Below, in pieces: positions 49,903-55,681 of a stretch of 64,000 nt of DNA. Source of the DNA: Flavihumibacter soli (GTDB lineage Bacteria; Bacteroidota; Bacteroidia; Sphingobacteriales; Sphingobacteriaceae). Position numbers and translations under genes: made by a program. Each line of letters begins with the position of its first letter. Within the stretch, counting starts at the first letter, position 1. The notes beneath the pieces are model-generated. The model worked only from the letters and a program-made list of their open reading frames with translations. It did not search any database and was not told the origin of the DNA. Location: the NCBI RefSeq assembly GCF_010692725.1, contig NZ_JAAFZB010000093.1, forward strand, positions 62,001 to 126,000, read 5' to 3'.

Positions 49903-51477
49903 ATGAGGTTTAATTTACTCAGCAAAAAGCGAACACAAGTAAGAAATCATGAAGGCGAGAAAGCCTTTGAGATTAGCCCTGCAATGGAACTTTACACTTT
50001 AGTAGTAACTTGGTCGTTAAGCGATTCATTTTATGAGAAAAATGAAGACCGGTTTACGCGCTTAAAGGAGCTTACAGCTAAGAATGATCCTGTTTTTGTT
50101 GCAAAGCTTGCCATATATGCCAGGCATAAAATGTACATGCGTTCTGTGCCTTTAGTATTGGTTACAGAACTTGCCAAAGTTCATTCAGGCGACAGCTTAG
50201 TTTCTCAAATGATTGAGAAGGTAATTGCCCGGGCGGATGAAATAACAGAACTGCTTGCTTGTTACGAATTATTAAACCAACGGACGGGTACAAAAAAACT
50301 CAACCGGCTTTCGAAACAACTGCAGAAAGGTTTGTCAGTTGCATTTAACAGCTTCGATGAGTACCAGTTCGCAAAATATAATAGGGCGGGTACTGTCAAA
50401 CTCAGGGATGCTCTGTTTTTGATCCATCCAAAGGCAAAGAATAAGGCCCAGCAGGAAATATTTGACAAAATTGCCGATGACACTTTGCAAACGCCTTATA
50501 CGTGGGAAACTGAATTGTCGGCACTAGGCCAAAGCGATTTTAAAGATGAAGAAGCACGCGCTTTAGCTTTTAAGTCCAAATGGGAAGGACTGATTGACAG
50601 CGGCAAAATAGGTTATATGGCTATGCTCAGGAATCTTCGCAACATACTGCATGCCGGTGTATCGCCCTCTCATATTGAAAAGGTTTGTGAAACGCTTTCA
50701 TCAGCTGAGCAGGTTACTAGAGCAAAGCAGTTCCCGTTCAGGTATCTTGCTGCTTATCGGGAGATCTTAGTTGCTAATAACGAGGTATCGTTGAAGTCGG
50801 TACTTACTAAGATAAGTGCGCTTTTTACAGTTAATAGAGGTTGTACAGGTGAAATCCTGGAGGCACTTGAGAAAGCTGCTGCTGCTAGTGCGGTAAATAT
50901 CCAGGGCTTTGGCATAAAAACAAGAGTATTGCTTGCCTGTGATGTTTCCGGCTCTATGCAAACTCCGGTTTCACCGAAATCGAAAATACTGCTCTATGAC
51001 ATCGGATTGATGCTTGCAATGCTTCTTCAGTCTAAATGCAGAAACGTGGAGGTTGGTATGTTTGGGGATACATGGAAGATTGTCACCGTTCCTAAAGGCA
51101 ATATTCTAAACAATGTTCAGGAATTTTATAAAAGGGAGGGAGAAGTTGGTTACTCAACGAATGGTTTCCTCGTTATAAAGGATCTGTTAAACAGGAAGCA
51201 ACGGATGGATAAAGTGATGATGTTTACAGATTGCCAGTTATGGAATAGCAAGGACCAAAGCAATATACATTCCTTATGGTCCCGTTATAAGGCAGAAGTT
51301 GCTCCTGAGGCAAGACTGTACCTGTTCGACCTGCAAGGTTACGGAAAGGCTCCTTTGCAATTGTTAAAAAACGATGTGTTTTTAATTGCAGGCTGGAGCG
51401 ACAAAGTATTTGGTGTACTTGACGCTCTTGAAAAGGGTCGTACAACAATTGAGGAAATTGAGAAAATAGAACTATAG
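49903..51477 (+). CDS. rsr: TROVE-domain Ro60 orthologue (Rsr-type Y RNA-binding protein)
   Basis: 524-aa RNA-binding ring protein. Residues 1-~320 are the TROVE HEAT-like repeats (FEISPAMELYTLVVTWSLSD, NDPVFVAKLAIYARHKMYMR, VPLVLVTELAKV). The C-terminal vWA domain has a complete MIDAS motif, D347-V-S-G-S-M, with a Thr in GYSTNGFL and Asp in MMFTDCQLW. Ro60 orthologues bind Y RNAs on the outer ring and misfolded RNA in the hole. A run of Y-RNA-like units starts 42 bp after the stop, fitting this role. A GGAGG Shine-Dalgarno lies before the start, rare for Bacteroidota. Confidence 0.95.
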   Translation: MRFNLLSKKRTQVRNHEGEKAFEISPAMELYTLVVTWSLSDSFYEKNEDRFTRLKELTAKNDPVFVAKLAIYARHKMYMRSVPLVLVTELAKVHSGDSLVSQMIEKVIARADEITELLACYELLNQRTGTKKLNRLSKQLQKGLSVAFNSFDEYQFAKYNRAGTVKLRDALFLIHPKAKNKAQQEIFDKIADDTLQTPYTWETELSALGQSDFKDEEARALAFKSKWEGLIDSGKIGYMAMLRNLRNILHAGVSPSHIEKVCETLSSAEQVTRAKQFPFRYLAAYREILVANNEVSLKSVLTKISALFTVNRGCTGEILEALEKAAAASAVNIQGFGIKTRVLLACDVSGSMQTPVSPKSKILLYDIGLMLAMLLQSKCRNVEVGMFGDTWKIVTVPKGNILNNVQEFYKREGEVGYSTNGFLVIKDLLNRKQRMDKVMMFTDCQLWNSKDQSNIHSLWSRYKAEVAPEARLYLFDLQGYGKAPLQLLKNDVFLIAGWSDKVFGVLDALEKGRTTIEEIEKIEL

Positions 51478-51480
51478 TTT

Positions 51481-51509
51481 ACACCGGATGGCAACGATTC
51501 ATCCGGTGT
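51481..51509 (+). terminator. hairpin after the TROVE gene
   Basis: Perfect 10-bp stem ACACCGGATG (51481-51490) with CATCCGGTGT (51500-51509), loop GCAACGATT, followed by TTTAAAAG. The T-run is short, so read-through into the RNA array is plausible; it may separate mRNA from the RNA units by termination or processing. Confidence 0.6.
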
Positions 51510-51518
51510 TTAAAAGAC

Positions 51519-51640
51519 TTAAGGATGCCGTAGAAACGGGATACTTCGCTCATTAGGGGGAGGGACATTATGTGAAAGCATAATGGAGGTTCGAGTCCTC
51601 AAAGCGGTTCCCCCGTCCTGTATCGCCTGTTGCTCCTTAA
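51519..51640 (+). ncRNA. Y-RNA-like unit 1 (tRNA-like, 122 nt)
   Basis: Lower stem TTAAGGA (51519-51525) pairs perfectly with TCCTTAA (51634-51640); T51526 bulges; GC/GC (51527-28, 51632-33). Core GCCGTA then an 8-position stem GAAACGGG (51533-40) with CCTGTATC (51617-24), one A-A mismatch and one G-U; then ATACTTCG. The 7-nt 3' loop strand is exact. The apical domain has GGGGGA/TCCCCC (51556-61, 51609-14), an anticodon-arm-like hairpin CATTATG/CATAATG (51566-85) and a T-arm GAGG-TTCGAGT-CCTC (51586-51600). No D-arm is obvious. Confidence 0.85.
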
Positions 51641-51658
51641 TATTAACATATTAAAAGA

Positions 51659-51730
51659 TTTAGATGCCATAGGTCAGATACTTCTTCCTGAGAAGGGATA
51701 ATTTTCCAAACCTGGTTCTCTTGCTCTAAA
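51659..51730 (+). ncRNA. Y-RNA-like unit 2 (minimal, 72 nt)
   Basis: Lower stem TTTAGA (51659-64) pairs with TCTAAA (51725-30); bulged T51665; GC/GC. Core is GCCATA instead of GCCGTA and the variable segment is two bases shorter, so the second stem is weak (AGGT/ACCT or TCAG/CTGG). ATACTTC is kept, followed by a small hairpin CTTCT-TCCTG-AGAAG (51681-95). No T-arm or D-arm: a short unit with only the Ro-binding scaffold. Confidence 0.72.
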
Positions 51731-51737
51731 ATAAAGT

Positions 51738-51857
51738 AAGGTGCCGTACATATGCGTTACTTCGTGTCGCCGGTTCGAACCCGGTATCCGTTCATCGGAT
51801 TAGCTCAGCTGGTAGAGCAAAAGATCTTTAGGGATTCGTGTATGGATTGTTGCCCTT
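51738..51857 (+). ncRNA. Y-RNA-like unit 3 (circularly permuted tRNA-like domain, 120 nt)
   Basis: Lower stem AAGG/CCTT (51738-41, 51854-57), bulged T51742, GC/GC. Second stem CATATGCG (51749-56) with CGTGTATG (51837-44), two wobbles, 7-nt loop strand exact. Inside: T-arm GCCGG-TTCGAAC-CCGGT (51769-85), then acceptor-type strand ATCCG (51786-90), loop TTCAT, acceptor strand CGGAT (51796-800), TA (positions 8-9 of a tRNA), and D-arm GCTC-AGCTGGTA-GAGC (51803-18). A tRNA core in which the 3' half precedes the 5' half and the acceptor ends are joined. Confidence 0.88.
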
Positions 51858-51864
51858 TAAAAAT

Positions 51865-51935
51865 AGAAGATGCCGTAAGCAAGCGATACTTCGCCTGTCA
51901 CGCTAATTTAGACGTTTGCTGTTTTTTGCTCTTCT
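51865..51935 (+). ncRNA. Y-RNA-like unit 4 (minimal, tRNA-Asp-like anticodon loop, 71 nt)
   Basis: Lower stem AGAAGA (51865-70) with TCTTCT (51930-35), bulged T51871, GC/GC; second stem AGCAAGCG (51878-85) with CGTTTGCT (51913-20), one wobble; 7-nt loop strand GTTTTTT. The apical domain can fold as TTCGC-CTGTCAC-GCTAA (51890-51906), a 5-pair arm with one C-U mismatch whose 7-nt loop equals the tRNA-Asp anticodon loop. No T-arm. Confidence 0.82.
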
Positions 51936-51944
51936 TTTTATTCT

Positions 51945-52065
51945 AATGTGCCGTAAGCAGGTGATACTTCGGTTAGAGCGCCCATAAAGGGAGGCCGTGA
52001 GTTCAAGTCTCACCATGATGCAAGTCAGAGTAGCTCAGATCTCACACCTGCTGCTTGTAGCCATT
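51945..52065 (+). ncRNA. Y-RNA-like unit 5 (tRNA-like, permuted through the D-loop, 121 nt)
   Basis: Lower stem AATG/CATT (51945-48, 52062-65), bulged T51949, GC/GC; second stem AGCAGGTG (51956-63) with CACCTGCT (52045-52), perfect. Then GGTTA-GAGC (D-arm second half, 51971-79), CCC-ATAAA-GGG (51981-91), T-arm GTGAG-TTCAAGT-CTCAC (51997-52013), and at the far end TA-GCTC-AG (52031-38), whose GCTC pairs with GAGC. The scaffold stem therefore enters through the D-loop. The acceptor stem is weak. Confidence 0.83.
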
Positions 52066-52067
52066 TT

Positions 52068-52170
52068 ATGAAGGATGCCGTAAGTATGAGATACTTCGTT
52101 TGGTTAACTTACAGGATGTAAGTGCAGGTTCGAGTCCTGAATTTACTCATACTGTTCTTTGCTCCCTCAT
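52068..52170 (+). ncRNA. Y-RNA-like unit 6 (tRNA-like, 103 nt)
   Basis: Lower stem ATGA + GGA (52068-75) pairs with TCC + TCAT (52163-70) around one A-C mismatch; bulged T52076; GC/GC. Second stem AGTATGAG (52083-90) with CTCATACT (52146-53), perfect; 7-nt loop strand GTTCTTT. Apical domain: GGTTA, a hairpin ACTTAC-AGGAT-GTAAGT (52107-23) and T-arm CAGG-TTCGAGT-CCTG (52125-39). A T-rich run (52171 on) follows and could end the whole array transcript. Confidence 0.85.
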
Positions 52171-52385
52171 TTTTATTTTATTGACCGGAAAAAACTGGTC
52201 CTTCATATCTTAAATTGGACATTCGCGTTTTTATGTGAAAAGTTTGCATAGGCCGACGCTTCTGTAATCACATTTCCCTTTTGCTCTAAAACCGAATATG
52301 TTCTATCTTACGTTTTTGTTTGCAGATAGGAGAAAACCTGCAAGCCAGCATTTAAAAGATATATCACATCAACAATTTAAATACT
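52171..52385. other. intergenic region after the RNA array, with weak terminator
   Basis: A T-rich stretch (52171-52182) then a hairpin GACCGG-AAAAAA-CTGGTC (52183-52200). Together they probably end the array transcript. No other feature seen before the DUF1080 gene. Confidence 0.45.
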
Positions 52386-53360
52386 ATGCGTAAAAAATTC
52401 CTGTTACTGGGCTTAAGCGCCCTTGTTAGTTTCGGATCTGTTGATCCCTTGTTTGCAGCTAAGAATTCTAAAGTTTCAAATGTCCAGGCGGAGGTACCGG
52501 GGCAGCAGCTGATCGGCCGCTGGGACCTCACCCTGGATCAAAACGGAAAACCGGCACCATCGTGGCTGGAGGTAAAGCTTTCCGGTAACCGTACCCTGGT
52601 AGGTTACTTTGTCGGTGTATCCGGAAGTGCACGCCCGGTCGCTAAAGTCAATTTCAAAGACGGGAAGTTTGACTTCACTATTCCTCCGCAGTGGGAGGGT
52701 GGTAACGAAGATTTCGTTATTGAAGGTGAATTTGAGGGCGATAAGATCAATGGAACCATTAAGACCAGTGATGGTAAGAAATACAGCTGGACAGGTGTTA
52801 AGGCACCATACCTGAACAGAACTGCTGCACCACAATGGGCACAGCCCGTTCAATTGTTCAACGGGAAGGACCTTAGCGGCTGGAAAGCAGCTGGTGAAAA
52901 CCAATGGATCGTGAAGGATGGCATTCTGACCAGTCCTAAATCCGGTGCGAACCTGGTATCAACCCAGAAGTTCACAGATTTTAAACTGCACGCAGAATTC
53001 AAATATCCGAAAGGCAGCAACAGTGGGCTCTACCTTCGCGGCCGTTATGAAGTTCAGATTGAAGATGCCCCGAAGGATGCTCATCCCGCCAGCGTACTAT
53101 TCAGTGGTGTCTACGGTTTTTTAACCCCCTCAGAAATCGCTTCCAAAGGTCCGGACCAGTGGCAGACCTACGACATTACTCTGATCGGGCGCATGGTCAC
53201 CGTAGTAGTTAATGGCAAAACAGTGATCAGTAACCAGGAGATTCCGGGAATCACGGGCGGTGCCCTCGACAGCAACGAAGGCGAACCGGGACCAATCTAC
53301 ATCCAGGGTGACCATGGACCTGTTGAGTTCAGGAAGATTGTCATCACACCTGCAAAATAA
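52386..53360 (+). CDS. DUF1080 (3-keto-disaccharide hydrolase) domain protein, exported
   Basis: 324-aa protein with a signal peptide (KFLLLGLSALVSFGSVDPLFA). An N-terminal lipocalin-like/beta domain (LIGRWDLTLDQNGKPAPSWL) is followed by the DUF1080 jelly roll (VQLFNGKDLSGWKAAGENQW, FTDFKLHAEFKYPKGSNSGL, GRYEVQIED). Family members hydrolyse 3-keto-glycosides in the periplasm. Monocistronic, closed by its own terminator. Confidence 0.9.
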   Translation: MRKKFLLLGLSALVSFGSVDPLFAAKNSKVSNVQAEVPGQQLIGRWDLTLDQNGKPAPSWLEVKLSGNRTLVGYFVGVSGSARPVAKVNFKDGKFDFTIPPQWEGGNEDFVIEGEFEGDKINGTIKTSDGKKYSWTGVKAPYLNRTAAPQWAQPVQLFNGKDLSGWKAAGENQWIVKDGILTSPKSGANLVSTQKFTDFKLHAEFKYPKGSNSGLYLRGRYEVQIEDAPKDAHPASVLFSGVYGFLTPSEIASKGPDQWQTYDITLIGRMVTVVVNGKTVISNQEIPGITGGALDSNEGEPGPIYIQGDHGPVEFRKIVITPAK

Positions 53361-53384
53361 TACTGGTTTTTAATAATACTCATG

Positions 53385-53415
53385 AAGGTGTTCGTTATAT
53401 ACGGACACCTTTTTT
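53385..53415 (+). terminator. intrinsic terminator after DUF1080 gene
   Basis: Stem AAGGTGTTCGT (53385-95) with ACGGACACCTT (53401-11), one T-G wobble, loop TATAT, and a T-run to 53415. Confidence 0.88.
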
Positions 53416-53524
53416 GTTTCCAGGTAAACCAGGAGATAGGCCATATTCCCGACGTTCCCATCATCTTCTACTAATCAGGATTAACGCTTTTATTTTTCAA
53501 AATTTTAAGATCTGGATTGGAGAT

Positions 53525-53568
53525 AACTATATGCTAACTATATACTAACTATATGCTCACTATATCCT
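53525..53568. repeat. four 11-bp direct repeats (AACTATATGCT)
   Basis: AACTATATGCT, AACTATATACT, AACTATATGCT, CACTATATCCT in exact register. Eleven bases is about one helical turn, so a protein could bind on one DNA face. Confidence 0.75.
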
Positions 53569-53584
53569 GACCCGGTCAGGATAT
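53562..53584. repeat. 10-bp inverted repeat (ATATCCTGAC-CCG-GTCAGGATAT)
   Basis: Perfect palindrome with a 3-base centre that shares its left arm with the last direct repeat. Operator or cruciform candidate upstream of the TPR gene. Confidence 0.65.
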
Positions 53585-53687
53585 GGTTAACAGATTGTTA
53601 TTAAATAGTCATCACACCGCTGGCTTAAAACTGAACGTCGCGAAATATTTACATGCAGCTCGTGGGGGTAACCGTGTCTTTATAATG

Positions 53688-53695
53688 TATATTCG
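53688..53695 (+). promoter_or_regulatory. Bacteroidota -7 box (TATATTCG)
   Basis: Fits TAnnTTnG, 48 bp before the TPR gene start. No clear -33 element. Confidence 0.35.
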
Positions 53696-53742
53696 TTGCA
53701 TACCCCGGCATCTTTGTTTTGAAATTACACCCTTAGCAAGCT

Positions 53743-54321
53743 ATGAAATACACATTTACACTGATTCTGATTTTCTTAGGTTCGGTCGCTTTCACGCAGG
53801 ATCTAATAGACAATTACTATGAATTTGGAGGTGCCCTGACTGAGGGCAGGGAGTCTGCTGCGGTTATGCTGGCAGAAAAGATCCTGCCGGAAGTTTCTTC
53901 CCTATCAGAAAAAAGACAGGCGATATTTTATTACAAGCTGGCGGGCTTGCACGAGAATATGAAGAATACCGATCAGGCTATTCTCTTTTATGAGAAAACA
54001 CTAAAGCTGGAACCCAACTACTATGTCTCCCACATGGCTTTAGGGTATTTGTATATATCGAAGGCCAATAAAGTGGTACCGAAGCTGAATGCGGAAAAGG
54101 ATAAGGCTGCTCGTGATAAATACATCAGCGAATACAGTGCAAACATGAGAAAAGCTATTCCTTTTCTGGAAAGGGCTATGGCCTGCGATCCGAATGAGCA
54201 GGTACTGGCTTCCATTAAAAACTGCTATGACTCGGTGAACAATAAGGCTGGCTTCGCGGGTCTTGATGCGCGACTAAAAAAGCTGGAAGCAAACTGTGTC
54301 ACTTTGCTTAAAGAGGACTAA
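53743..54321 (+). CDS. exported TPR protein
   Basis: 192-aa protein with signal peptide (YTFTLILIFLGSVAFTQD). TPR helices are seen at about 45-125 (KRQAIFYYKLAGLHENMKNT, DQAILFYEKTLKLEPNYYVS, HMALGYLYISKA) and again near 140-165. Protein-protein interaction role in the periplasm; partner unknown. Confidence 0.83.
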   Translation: MKYTFTLILIFLGSVAFTQDLIDNYYEFGGALTEGRESAAVMLAEKILPEVSSLSEKRQAIFYYKLAGLHENMKNTDQAILFYEKTLKLEPNYYVSHMALGYLYISKANKVVPKLNAEKDKAARDKYISEYSANMRKAIPFLERAMACDPNEQVLASIKNCYDSVNNKAGFAGLDARLKKLEANCVTLLKED

Positions 54322-54330
54322 ACACGATAA

Positions 54331-54359
54331 CGATGCCGAAGGTATCGAAGGTTTGTAGA
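54331..54359 (+). repeat. 29-bp direct repeat, copy 1, hairpin type
   Basis: CGATGCCGAAGGTATCG then AAGGTTTGTAGA. The first part folds as GATGCC-GAA-GGTATC with one G-T pair. Identical to 54556-54584. Confidence 0.8.
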
Positions 54360-54447
54360 GGTAGTTTGCTCCGTTTCCCAGAGCCCAAAGACGGTCGCAC
54401 ATTAAACATATAAATCAGAAGATCTAAGATGGGTTGGAGCGATTCTT

Positions 54448-54464
54448 CGACCCCTTCAGGGTCG
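54448..54464. repeat. hairpin CGACCC-CTTCA-GGGTCG
   Basis: Perfect 6-bp stem with a CTTCA loop; the same loop occurs at 54498-54514 (TGATCC/GGATCA). Confidence 0.7.
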
Positions 54465-54497
54465 TGTTTACCGGTGCCGGATTTTTCTAGAAACCTG

Positions 54498-54514
54498 TGA
54501 TCCCTTCAGGATCA
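54498..54514. repeat. hairpin TGATCC-CTTCA-GGATCA
   Basis: Perfect 6-bp stem with the same CTTCA loop as 54448-54464 but a different stem, so the loop and not the stem is conserved. Confidence 0.7.
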
Positions 54515-54555
54515 TTTACGATGTGAGGTTAGTAGGGCAATTTTATTTAACTGTC

Positions 54556-54584
54556 CGATGCCGAAGGTATCGAAGGTTTGTAGA
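54556..54584 (+). repeat. 29-bp direct repeat, copy 2
   Basis: Identical to 54331-54359. A related CGAAG-loop hairpin (GACC...GGTC) follows near 54606-54621. Confidence 0.8.
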
Positions 54585-54844
54585 AAGCATGTTTGATTTT
54601 GATCCCGACCCCGAAGGTGGTCGCACAACGAAGGACCATAATTCGTTTCCGCTTTGTGTCGGCCTCCCTCTGTGGGAATGTGAGACAGTTTCTTATAAAT
54701 ATCTGACAGTCAGTCATTAATTTATTCATGGAACAAAGTTTGTGTGATCTTTGCCGCTAAGAAAGATGCTTCAGGAACATCGTTTAAGAGTTCCGGTGGC
54801 TTCAGTTCTTAACCGGCACATTTCACCGCTTGATCCTCATTGTC

Positions 54845-55369
54845 ATGGAACACATTCATACTTTGGAACAGCTGATGGCCTGGTATCTGCCCGGCATCCA
54901 GGAAACGGAGAAAATAATTCTTAATTCCCTCGAGAATGAAGTTTATCCGGAGAGTTCAACGGGCTTGCAAAAAGTTCTTTATGAAACCGATATGCTGTGC
55001 CGGAGACACATTGAAGAACTGAAGCAAATGATACATGAATTCTCTTCAGTACTCATCCCGCAACGATCTTCATTTGGCATCAACGGCCTGACGCTGGACT
55101 TCAATGAACTGATGGGACGTATTGAAGATCGTGATACGGCCAACGCCGCGATCATTGTGTTCCTGCAGACAGTGTGTCACTACAAAATAACGGGCTACGG
55201 CACGCTGAGCTCTTATGCAAGGATCTTAGGAAAGGAACATATTGCCGCCAGGCTGCATCATATGCTGGTTGAGGAAAAAGATCTGGACCACGCTCTTAAC
55301 AAGATTGCGGAGAAGCATGTCAACCTGCATGCTATCTCGCCGCAGGTTCCTCCGCATAGGGACGAATAG
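54845..55369 (+). CDS. DUF892 (YciE/YciF)-like ferritin-fold protein
   Basis: 174 aa from the ATG at 54845 (MEHIHTLEQLMAWYLPGIQE); an upstream TTG would add five residues with no support. Four long amphipathic helices; HIEELKQMIHEF, IEDRDTANAAIIVFLQ and LVEEKDLDHALNKIAEK fit the DUF892 stress-protein family. Function not established; linked to general stress in other bacteria. Confidence 0.7.
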   Translation: MEHIHTLEQLMAWYLPGIQETEKIILNSLENEVYPESSTGLQKVLYETDMLCRRHIEELKQMIHEFSSVLIPQRSSFGINGLTLDFNELMGRIEDRDTANAAIIVFLQTVCHYKITGYGTLSSYARILGKEHIAARLHHMLVEEKDLDHALNKIAEKHVNLHAISPQVPPHRDE

Positions 55370-55438
55370 ATTCTAGATTTGAGATTTGAGATTTTAGAGC
55401 TGAGACCGTAAATGTTGCGAAGCCAACTACTTTATCTG

Positions 55439-55617
55439 TTTCACGCAAAGCAGGGAAGATTTACGCTAAGGACACAAAGCTTAATTATCCTTTGCGGTCT
55501 TCGCGGTTTTTCTTTGCGCTCTTTGCGTGGACCAAACCACATTGACCTTTCACGCAAAGCAGGGAAGATTTACGCAAAGAGCGCAAAGTTTAATATCCTC
55601 TGCGCTCTTCGCGTGAA
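55439..55617. repeat. two copies of a CGCAAAG-type palindromic element
   Basis: Both copies start TTTCACGCAAAGCAGGGAAG (55439 and 55548), go on ATTTACGC, and end with the complementary text (GCGCTCTTTGCGTGG; GCGCTCTTCGCGTGA). Each can fold into a long imperfect hairpin, MITE-like. No transposase present. Confidence 0.7.
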
Positions 55618-55639
55618 CCCAACCTCATTGTCTCATTAG

Positions 55640-55678
55640 CAAATTAGCACATTGACAAATTAGCACATTAACAAATTG
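55640..55678. repeat. 16-bp direct repeat (CAAATTAGCACATTGA), 2.4 copies
   Basis: CAAATTAGCACATTGA, CAAATTAGCACATTAA, CAAATTG in register. Confidence 0.75.
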
Positions 55679-55681
55679 ATA

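Larger units (their letters stand above)
53361..53742. other. 382-bp intergenic region with terminator and repeats
   Basis: Holds the DUF1080 terminator (53385-53415), four 11-bp direct repeats (53525-53568), a 10-bp inverted repeat (53562-53584) and a -7 box (53688-53695). The 79-codon ORF at 53583 has no coding character. Confidence 0.6.
54322..54829. other. 508-bp repeat-rich intergenic region
   Basis: Contains two identical 29-bp direct repeats and several hairpins with CTTCA or CGAAG loops (listed separately). No coding content. Confidence 0.6.
55370..55681. other. 312-bp intergenic region made of repeats
   Basis: Two CGCAAAG-type palindromic elements and a 16-bp direct repeat fill the gap. 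The 75-codon ORF across it is a product of the repeats. Confidence 0.6.

Noticed and set aside
51796-51856. Possible ordinary tRNA gene starting CGGATTAGCTCAG
   Set aside because: A D-arm is present, but no anticodon arm, T-arm or 3' acceptor follows; the T-arm lies upstream, so it is a permuted tRNA-like domain and not a tRNA gene.
51752-51946. 64-codon ORF across the RNA array
   Set aside because: It runs through units 3 and 4, whose structure explains the sequence; no coding character or start signal.
51521-52090. CRISPR array
   Set aside because: The repeated core (about 24 nt) has internal variable bases and irregular spacing of 70-210 nt; paired stems fit structured RNAs and no cas gene is near.
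53583-53822. 79-aa plus-strand ORF before the TPR gene
   Set aside because: Spans promoter and repeats and overlaps the TPR signal peptide in another frame.
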